Assembly (NCBI GenBank): GCA_964547995.1
Contig: CAZJRB010000079.1
Coordinates: forward strand, 1 to 35,376
Direction: 5' to 3'
From: CAZJRB01 sp964547995
GTDB taxonomy: Bacteria; Planctomycetota; Planctomycetia; Pirellulales; Thermoguttaceae
Length of the DNA stretch: 35,376 nucleotides
Within the stretch, counting starts at the first letter, position 1; every line of letters begins with the position of its first letter. The notes under the pieces are model-generated. The model was not told where the DNA came from. It searched no databases and saw only the letters and a program-made list of their open reading frames with translations. Made by a program: the position numbers and the translations under genes. This document shows positions 7,091-13,291 of this stretch, piece by piece.

Positions 7091-8407
7091 ATGAGCCCAG
7101 ACAAATCACGTGACGCAGGTTCGTTATCCCGGCGGCAGTTCCTCAAGCGGTCGGCCGTCGTTGCGGCGACCGCCGTGCCGGCCTTGACAGTCGCCCGTGG
7201 GGCCCATGCTGCGGGCAGCGACGTGATCCGCATCGGCATGGTCGGGTGCGGCGGGCGGTGCACCGGCGCGGCCGGCAACGCCATGACGGCCGATCCCGCC
7301 GTGCGGCTCGTCGCCATGACCGACCTGTTCGCCGACCGGGTTCAGGGCAAACGCAACGTCCTGAAAAAACAGAAACCCAACCAAGTCCAGGTCGACGACG
7401 ACCACTGCTTCTCCGGGATCGACGGCTACAAGAAGGTGATCGAATGCGTCGACGTCGTCCTGATCGCCTGCGCCGCCAAGTTCCACCCCATGTACCTGAA
7501 GGCCGGCATCGAGGCCGGAAAGCACGTCTTCGTGGAGAAGCCCCATGGCATCGATCCGGCGGGCATCAAGACCGTCGCCGCGGCGACCGCCCTGGCCAAG
7601 CAGAAGAACCTCGGAATCCTCTCCGGGCTCCAAAGTCGCTTCCACCCGGCCATCCGCGAGACGATCAAGCGGGTGCTCGACGGCCAGATCGGCAAGATCG
7701 TCACGATCGAGGAAAACTTCATCCGCGGACCGTACGGCTCGACGCGCCGCCCGAACAACCTGCGCGAACTCGAAATCCAATACGGCAACCAGTACCGCTT
7801 CTCCTGGCTCTGCGGCGACGACGTGACCCAGTCGCTGGTACACAATCTCGACCGCGCGACCTGGGCCCTGGGCGAAACACCGCCGGTCAAGTGCCACGGC
7901 CTCGGCGGGCGGTCCTCCTCGCAAAACCTGCTGGGCGACGTGTTCGACCATCATTCGGTCGTCTATCACTACGCCGACGGAACCCGGCTGTATGCCTTCT
8001 GCCGAACGACTCTGGGCTGCTACAACGAAAACTCCAGCATCATCATGGGTGCCAAGGGAATCGCTTACCCGAACTCCGGGCGGATCACCGGTGAGAACGA
8101 GTGGAGATTCTCCGGAAGAGGTGAAAACCCCTACGTCGCCGAGCACCGCGAGTTCCTCAAGTCGATCCGGGAAGGCAAGCCGCTCAATTGCGGCGACTAC
8201 ATGGGCCGAAGCACGCTGGTGGGCATCATGGGAGAACTCTCATGCTACAGCGGCCGGGAGGTCACCTGGGATCAGGTCACCAAGTCCGACTACTACCTGC
8301 TGCCGAAACCGCAGGACTGCACCTGGGACATGGAGCCGCCGACCAAGGCCAATGCACAGGGCGTTTATCCCGTTTGTGCCACGCCCGGCAGGACCAGGAA
8401 CGTCTGA
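7091..8407 (+). CDS. Tat-exported Gfo/Idh/MocA-family oxidoreductase
   Basis: A 438-residue NAD(P)-dependent oxidoreductase. A twin-arginine signal, SRRQFLK, lies at residues 13-19, followed by a hydrophobic stretch ending in ARGAHAAG, so export folded with its cofactor is expected. The Rossmann motif IGMVGCGGRCTGAA is near residue 48 and the family EKP motif (FVEKPHG) near 152. Such exported paralogues are numerous in planctomycetes and are usually linked to sugar or polyol turnover; the substrate here is unknown. ATG is supported by AAGGAG nine bases upstream. It ends 9 bases from a convergent hypothetical gene. Confidence 0.92.
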   Translation: MSPDKSRDAGSLSRRQFLKRSAVVAATAVPALTVARGAHAAGSDVIRIGMVGCGGRCTGAAGNAMTADPAVRLVAMTDLFADRVQGKRNVLKKQKPNQVQVDDDHCFSGIDGYKKVIECVDVVLIACAAKFHPMYLKAGIEAGKHVFVEKPHGIDPAGIKTVAAATALAKQKNLGILSGLQSRFHPAIRETIKRVLDGQIGKIVTIEENFIRGPYGSTRRPNNLRELEIQYGNQYRFSWLCGDDVTQSLVHNLDRATWALGETPPVKCHGLGGRSSSQNLLGDVFDHHSVVYHYADGTRLYAFCRTTLGCYNENSSIIMGAKGIAYPNSGRITGENEWRFSGRGENPYVAEHREFLKSIREGKPLNCGDYMGRSTLVGIMGELSCYSGREVTWDQVTKSDYYLLPKPQDCTWDMEPPTKANAQGVYPVCATPGRTRNV

Positions 8408-8416
8408 CTCCCCGCT

Positions 8417-9508
8417 TCAACGCTTAGAGAGTCTCTTGAGTATCGGGAAGATTCGTTCGCCTCTCACTCGCAGCTCCGCGTAGAGGGTCATGAGTCCGTC
8501 CCAGCGGTAGTGTTCCTGTTCCGGGATACGATCCATCCAACGCTGTTTTTCGAACTCGACGTCGTCTTTGATGTCATCCTCTTTGTCATCCGCCTCGACA
8601 TCGACTGCTTTCCCCAGATCGAATTCGTCATCGTCCGGTTCCTCGGCCTCCAAAATGTTGAGTATCTCGATTTTGGAGAGCCCGGCCACTTCTTCGGTGT
8701 CTGGTTCCCCCCCCAGAACATCTTCATCGTCCCCTTGCCATTTCAGTTGTTCCTCTCTCCTGGCCTCTTCCGCCTTCAGGCCTCCCTCGGCTTCCTTGAG
8801 TACGGCAATGGCATAGAGGAGTTCCTGTTTTCTCTTGGCGAGCCCGAGCGGGGTGGCGCCCCCTTCCCGCAATTTGTCGAAAGTCTTTTTGCCGTCGTCC
8901 TCTTCCTTTCTCTTCGCTATGGCACAACTCATCTCGACGGCGTGCAGATTTGGCGACTGGCTCGGTCCGGCCAGCGCCGCCGTGATCATACACGATCGAA
9001 TGCGCGCAATTTGCACCGATACGGGAAGGCCGATTGCCCTTAGGATGCTGTTCCCCCTAGTTCCCCCCTCGATGATTGAATCGACGAATTCGGCATTCCT
9101 TTGCATGAGTGTCAGTTGAGTTTCTGTGGGACATGGGATGAGTTCCTCGACGAGTTCCCGGATGTGCAACACCTCTGCTTTGACCTCTGCCGGAACGATC
9201 CCGTCCCTTATGTCTTCTTCGAAGGATTCGTTTTTCTCCCATTGCTTTACCGCTTCTTTGCGTTCCTCTTGCGGTAATTGCTTCAGTAGCCCTGTAATCT
9301 GCGAAGTTTTTTTGTCCAAGTTCTCTCGCAGCTTATCAGCGATTTCATTCCATTTCTGCGCGGTGAGTTGCCCCTTGGCTTGCATTTGTTGCAAGATGAG
9401 CACGGTCTTTTCACAAAGCTCGAGATTCTTCTTGATCGTCTTCTTCCCGAGTTCTGCGAACTGTTCGCAGGGAGGAATCTTCTCCGCTGTCCGCGTCTTT
9501 TCAGGCAT
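8417..9508 (-). CDS. Hypothetical acidic helical protein
   Basis: A 363-residue protein I do not recognise. The N-terminal 130 residues are Lys/Glu/Gln-rich and read as long helices (KKTIKKNLELCEKTVLILQQ region). The middle (about 135-215) is more globular, with several Cys. Residues about 260-335 are strongly acidic (GDDEDVLGGEPDTEE, KEDDIKDDVEFEK). The basic C-terminus is ERIFPILKRLSKR. No signal peptide or membrane segment is seen. Start: ATG 9508, or TTG 9514, which sits 5 bases after a GAGG. Codon use fits a real gene, but its GC is lower than that of its neighbours. It is monocistronic as far as can be seen. Confidence 0.7.
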   Translation of the reverse strand: MPEKTRTAEKIPPCEQFAELGKKTIKKNLELCEKTVLILQQMQAKGQLTAQKWNEIADKLRENLDKKTSQITGLLKQLPQEERKEAVKQWEKNESFEEDIRDGIVPAEVKAEVLHIRELVEELIPCPTETQLTLMQRNAEFVDSIIEGGTRGNSILRAIGLPVSVQIARIRSCMITAALAGPSQSPNLHAVEMSCAIAKRKEEDDGKKTFDKLREGGATPLGLAKRKQELLYAIAVLKEAEGGLKAEEARREEQLKWQGDDEDVLGGEPDTEEVAGLSKIEILNILEAEEPDDDEFDLGKAVDVEADDKEDDIKDDVEFEKQRWMDRIPEQEHYRWDGLMTLYAELRVRGERIFPILKRLSKR

Positions 9509-9740
9509 TGCCAAGAGGGCCTCGATCTTTTCCCGACCAGCTTCGTCCGCGCAGGCGACTATCCCGCCGAGAGATCAAGGGTAACAAGCAGTGGGCCGCA
9601 TGTCACGCCCTCCTGTGCGTGTTCCATAGTCCCTCAGCAGCATGGGTACAGTGGTGCGGCTAGCGGCCGGGCCGTGGATGACCCTCCAAAGTGGGGATTT
9701 CCCGAAAAGGTTCTCTTGCCTGAAACGAGAGAGCCGTCAA

Positions 9741-10454
9741 CTAGAGGGCGCGATTGATGAAGGAACGCAGGTCCGGCTCGCCTTCCGGCTCCTTGGGTTG
9801 TGGCGGCTGTTCCGCCAGCCACTTTCCATGGATAGTCCGCACGGCCGCCGCCTGCTTTTCGATCAACATGTGAATGGGGTGGACCTGCTCGGCCTCGGCC
9901 CCGGTGGCGATCGTCACGGTGGGATACTTGACCGTCTCGGCCTTCAGCCCGAGTTTTTTCGTGTACTCGTCCACCGTGCCGAGTCCCTTGGCTTTCAGGG
10001 CCTCGTCGACCACGGCCTTGTCGTATCCCTTCAGATTCTCGTAGGCGGCGGCTTGCGGTTTTCCATCGACCATGCGCCCGACGTACACCTTCCCCGCCCG
10101 CCGCCCGATGCTGAATTTGTCCTCGCCGAACGTGACCATCCGGCCGGTGAGCTTCTCGCCGGTCACCAACTGGAACGTGAAGGACTTCCGTTTGGTTGCT
10201 TGCGGTTCTTTGGGAGCTTTCGTCCGGGTGCCCTGAGTGCCAAGCCCGAGCTTCTGCTGGATATACTGCTTGTCTTCGGCGCAGAGCATCGAGATGTTCA
10301 GCGTGAGCACCTTGCCCTGGGCGTTCTTGATCCGCACCTTATCGCCGTCGATGCCTTCGTAGGTGCCCTGGATCTCGATTCTCCATATACGGGCATCCTG
10401 ACCGAGGGCGGCCGCAGACAGAAAAAGCACCATCGCAATGGCAATTCTGAACAT
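9741..10454 (-). CDS. Secreted SHD1-domain protein
   Basis: A 237-residue exported protein. ATG 10454 starts a signal peptide (FRIAIAMVLFLSAAALGQ) with AGGAAAGGG upstream. Right after cleavage comes an SHD1-like domain (RIWRIEIQGTYEGIDGDKVR, then QGKVLTLNISMLCAEDKQYI), the SLA1-homology fold common in planctomycete exported proteins. A second beta-rich unit follows (FQLVTGEKLTGRMVTFGEDK). The C-terminal half (YENLKGYDKAVVDEALKAKG onward) is unrecognised. The role is unknown; a binding or structural function is plausible. It is downstream of the beta-helix gene on the same strand, separated by a long inverted repeat. Confidence 0.8.
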   Translation of the reverse strand: MFRIAIAMVLFLSAAALGQDARIWRIEIQGTYEGIDGDKVRIKNAQGKVLTLNISMLCAEDKQYIQQKLGLGTQGTRTKAPKEPQATKRKSFTFQLVTGEKLTGRMVTFGEDKFSIGRRAGKVYVGRMVDGKPQAAAYENLKGYDKAVVDEALKAKGLGTVDEYTKKLGLKAETVKYPTVTIATGAEAEQVHPIHMLIEKQAAAVRTIHGKWLAEQPPQPKEPEGEPDLRSFINRAL

Positions 10455-10552
10455 GGCAATTCCCTTTCCTGTTGGGGATGGGAGCAATTACAGCATCTCT
10501 CCACATTGATACCACGTCACGACTACCGTGTCAATGCGTCGTGGTGTCCGAT

Positions 10553-10638
10553 CATAAAGCCGCGACCGGTGGTCGCGCCAAGCGCTGCCAGAAACGACCA
10601 CGACCCGGGCCGGCGCGACCACCGGTCGCGGCTTTATG
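10553..10638. repeat. Paired inverted REP-like hairpins (CGCGACC family)
   Basis: A perfect 27-bp inverted repeat: arms 10553-10579 and 10612-10638, with a 32-base spacer. Each arm is itself a hairpin, CGCGACC-GGT-GGTCGCG in the left arm and its complement in the right. This is the head-to-tail geometry of bacterial REP doublets. It lies in the 251-base gap between two minus-strand genes, beyond the beta-helix stop. A near-identical single unit occurs at 17114-17133. Confidence 0.8.
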
Positions 10639-10705
10639 GCAAGCGACGTCCGAAAACACCGAAGTCATACTTGAGCAATTCCTTAGGGGCTGGTGATCAG
10701 TCGGA

Positions 10706-11770
10706 TCAGTACAGCGGCTTTCCTTCCGGCGACTTTGGGGAGGGGCCGGCAGTTCCGTCGGCCGGTGGCATACCCTCGCCGGGGCCGGCCGCCGGCGGTT
10801 CGCCCCCCTCTTCGTCCGGTTTCTTGTCGGTCTGGCCGGTTGCTTCGCCGGTGTATTTTTCGTCGTCGACGTTCCCTTCCACTTGTTTTCCGTTGAGGAA
10901 GAACCGCCCGCCGCGGTTGACCCGGCCCGGGGCCGTGTTCGAGAAGAGTTGCGAGTTGGCGATTGCCGTTTCGGAGATCGGCAGGGTGAGGATTTGGGCG
11001 CGGCCGTTGTTCCCGATCGTGCTGCCGTCGATTTCGACCTGGCACGCCCCGCCGACCGTGATGCCGTTGCGGCCGTTTCCGCGGACGGTGACGCCGCCAA
11101 GGTAGACTTTCTTGGCGCTGTTGTGGAGATTGATCCCGTCGAGTTGAAATCCCTGCACGGTCAGGCCGATGATGCCCACCTTCTCGACGTTCTTCAGCGT
11201 AATGCCCGTCTCGAGGCTCGAATGGGTCAGGTTGTAGTCGTCGGGCAAGGTGGTCGGCTCGACGCAGAAGTAGATGTAGCCGCCGTGGAGACACCATTCG
11301 AGCTTTTCGAGTTTCGGCGGCGAGGCCGACAACGGATCTCCGCAAACGCGGACCGCCGGCACGTTGTCGATGAACAACTGCTGGTGGTGCAATCGCGGGG
11401 GACGAAAACGGAAAACCGCCTTCTTGTAATGTTCCCATGCGCCTTTCGGCACGGGCGCGGCGCCTTCGAGGACCACGCCCTCGCCCTCGATCGTAAACGG
11501 CACGTCCATGAAACCGCTGTGCCTGGCGCCCGACAGGGTAATGCTCTCGCGGTAGGGCTCGTCGTTCTTGGCCAGGATGATGCGATCGCCCGACTGGGCA
11601 AGCCGCAGGGCCTTGGCGATGGTCCGCACGGGGCCGCTCCGGTCGGCCGAACACCGCCGCTGCATGCCGGTGAACGTGTCGTTCCCGCCCATGTTGTCGA
11701 CGAAGATGTCCCGCCCCGCGGCCGGCGCCGCCAGCAGGAATACTGCGAGAAAGAAGCACGGAAATCGCAT
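10706..11770 (-). CDS. Secreted right-handed parallel beta-helix protein
   Basis: A 354-residue exported protein. ATG 11770 has GGAGG eight bases upstream and begins a clear signal peptide (RFPCFFLAVFLLAAPAAG). The mature N-terminus DIFVDNMGGND and GPVRTIAKALRLAQSGDRII are the hallmark opening of pectate-lyase-like beta-helix proteins with a DUF1565-type start. Parallel-helix rungs follow (for example ITLKNVEKVGIIGLTVQG, INLHNSAKKVYLGGVTVRG, NGITVGGACQVEIDGSTIG). The C-terminal 60 residues are Pro/Gly/Glu-rich and probably disordered. Polysaccharide binding or cleavage is possible; no catalytic residues can be assigned. It is divergent from the macrodomain gene. Confidence 0.85.
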   Translation of the reverse strand: MRFPCFFLAVFLLAAPAAGRDIFVDNMGGNDTFTGMQRRCSADRSGPVRTIAKALRLAQSGDRIILAKNDEPYRESITLSGARHSGFMDVPFTIEGEGVVLEGAAPVPKGAWEHYKKAVFRFRPPRLHHQQLFIDNVPAVRVCGDPLSASPPKLEKLEWCLHGGYIYFCVEPTTLPDDYNLTHSSLETGITLKNVEKVGIIGLTVQGFQLDGINLHNSAKKVYLGGVTVRGNGRNGITVGGACQVEIDGSTIGNNGRAQILTLPISETAIANSQLFSNTAPGRVNRGGRFFLNGKQVEGNVDDEKYTGEATGQTDKKPDEEGGEPPAAGPGEGMPPADGTAGPSPKSPEGKPLY

Positions 11771-11874
11771 CGCTGATGCCTCCAGGGGGATTCCGCCAGT
11801 CAAACATCTATTGTACCATGAACCGACGCGGAATGTAAAAATTCGCTCCAAATCCCCGCAAAAGGAGCCCTTTC

Positions 11875-12411
11875 ATGCAAGTCCAGGTCAACGGTCAAAC
11901 GCTCGAACTCAGCCAGGGCGACGTCACCCGGCAGGAGGTCGACGCAATCGTCAACGCGGCCAACAGCCGCCTGATGGGCGGGGGCGGCGTCGACGGGGCG
12001 ATTCACCGGGGTGGGGGACCCGAAATTATGGCCGAAACCGACGCCAAGTACCCGGACGGATGTCCCACGGGATCGGCCGTCATCTCCGGGGCGGGCAACC
12101 TGCCGGCCAGGCACGTCATCCACGCCGTCGGGCCCGTCTGGAGCGGAGGCAACCGCGGCGAGCCGGACTTGCTCGCCGGGGCCTATCGCCGGTGTCTGGA
12201 GCTGGCCGTCGAGCACGATTGCCGGAGCATCGCGTTTCCGTCGCTGAGCACCGGGGCGTATCGCTACCCGATCGACCAGGCCGCCCGGATCGCGCTGGGC
12301 ACGGTAATCGAGTTTCTCAACGAATACGGCCAGCCGTCGCTGGTCCGGTTCGTGTTGTTCGACGCAGGCGCGTACGGCGCATTCGCCGCGGCGCTGGAGG
12401 AATTGGCGTAG
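11875..12411 (+). CDS. Macrodomain protein (YmdB/MacroD type)
   Basis: A 178-residue single-domain protein. Characteristic MacroD motifs are GDVTRQEVDAIVNAANS near residue 15, the glycine-rich loop LMGGGGVDGAIHRGGG near 33, and SLSTGAYRYP near 123. Family members hydrolyse O-acetyl-ADP-ribose or remove ADP-ribose from proteins or nucleic acids. ATG is supported by AAGGAG eight bases upstream. No ADP-ribosyltransferase or toxin gene is adjacent, so a DarTG-like pairing is not supported. It lies just upstream of the RAYT element. Confidence 0.93.
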   Translation: MQVQVNGQTLELSQGDVTRQEVDAIVNAANSRLMGGGGVDGAIHRGGGPEIMAETDAKYPDGCPTGSAVISGAGNLPARHVIHAVGPVWSGGNRGEPDLLAGAYRRCLELAVEHDCRSIAFPSLSTGAYRYPIDQAARIALGTVIEFLNEYGQPSLVRFVLFDAGAYGAFAAALEELA

Positions 12412-12429
12412 CCGCAACAACTCACCGTT

Positions 12430-12459
12430 CCGTTTAGCGGGCGGGCTTGCCCGCCGTTG
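12430..12459 (+). repeat. Left REP-like repeat of the RAYT element
   Basis: This 30-base unit contains the hairpin GGCGGG-CTTG-CCCGCC (12440-12455) preceded by CCGTTTAG. It is the exact reverse complement of 13209-13238. Confidence 0.85.
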
Positions 12460-12562
12460 GGATTGCATCCCAATTCGGCTTCGGAGAGAATTCTCGTATC
12501 CCACGCGTGAATGAACGTGTGAAAAGCGGCAAACTCAACGGCACTTTCAAGGAGAACATCGT

Positions 12563-13156
12563 ATGGTTCTCGCCTATCACACAATCTTTAGTGCCTACGG
12601 CTTCTGGCTCCCCAACGATCCGCGTGGTTCGTGGTCGGACTACATCCGATCTTGGGAACTTCTTCGCTTCGGCAAAGCCACCAAAGTTTCAACTCGCAAA
12701 AGCCTGGCGGCTCAGCCGCACGACTACCAGCAGCGGATGGCAGCAAAAACAGCATTGAAATACCCGGCGGTGAAGTTCACCGGGAAACAAGCTCTTTCAG
12801 TCGCTCACGGCTTTCGCCGGGCGATCAGCGAGTCGGGGTACGTCCTGCACGCATGCTCGATTATGCCGGAACATGTTCACATCGTCGCCGCCCGACACAG
12901 ACGGCAAATCGAACGGATCGTAGGGCACCTGAAGGGACGTGCAAGTCAGGAACTTGCCACCGATGGGATTCACCCGCTGGCCAACTATCCACTGGACGAC
13001 GGAACCAATCCTTCCCCCTGGGCAAGACGGTGTTGGCCTATCTTCCTGAACACACCTGCACAAGTGCGCCGTGCCATCAAGTATGTCGAGGACAATCCAA
13101 TGCGCGAGGGGAAACCCGCGCAGAACTGGTCGTTTGTCGTGCCGTACGACCCGTGA
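12563..13156 (+). CDS. REP-associated tyrosine transposase (RAYT, Y1_Tnp)
   Basis: A 197-residue IS200-like HUH nuclease. The metal-binding His-hydrophobic-His is in MPEHVHIV (H104 and H106). The expected catalytic tyrosine is in AIKYVEDNP (Y174), followed by the Asn-Pro typical of RAYT and IS200 enzymes. Both key elements are intact and no frameshift is seen. The N-terminus YHTIFSAYGFWLPNDPRGSW is characteristic of the transposase-like subgroup found in planctomycetes. ATG is supported by AAGGAG eight bases upstream. The gene sits between REP-like hairpins at 12430 and 13209. RAYTs nick and rejoin single-stranded REP DNA; here the flanking pair is the obvious candidate substrate. Confidence 0.9.
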   Translation: MVLAYHTIFSAYGFWLPNDPRGSWSDYIRSWELLRFGKATKVSTRKSLAAQPHDYQQRMAAKTALKYPAVKFTGKQALSVAHGFRRAISESGYVLHACSIMPEHVHIVAARHRRQIERIVGHLKGRASQELATDGIHPLANYPLDDGTNPSPWARRCWPIFLNTPAQVRRAIKYVEDNPMREGKPAQNWSFVVPYDP

Positions 13157-13208
13157 GTCTACTCGGTTGTGTTGACGGAATGGCAAGTACGGGAGTGCGT
13201 TTGAGACG

Positions 13209-13238
13209 CAACGGCGGGCAAGCCCGCCCGCTAAACGG
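13209..13238 (-). repeat. Right REP-like repeat of the RAYT element
   Basis: Exact reverse complement of 12430-12459. The hairpin GGCGGG-CAAG-CCCGCC spans 13213-13228. It also lies between the RAYT stop and the convergent leuS stop, so it may act as a transcription or mRNA-decay barrier. Confidence 0.85.
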
Positions 13239-13291
13239 TGAAATGATACGAGGACACCGGGCAATAGCGAATTCCGTCGGGCAGCTCCGGA

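Larger units (their letters stand above)
12430..13238 (+). mobile_element. RAYT gene bracketed by inverted REP sequences
   Basis: About 0.8 kb bounded by perfect 30-bp inverted repeats, each a REP-type hairpin with a conserved flank, enclosing one Y1-transposase-like gene. This matches the organisation of REP-associated tyrosine transposase loci. RAYTs are usually single-copy, domesticated enzymes acting on REP sequences in trans; whether this unit still moves is unknown. Confidence 0.75.

Noticed and set aside
11875..12411. DarTG-type toxin-antitoxin system based on the macrodomain
   Set aside because: No DarT-like ADP-ribosyltransferase is adjacent; the neighbours are a beta-helix protein and a RAYT.
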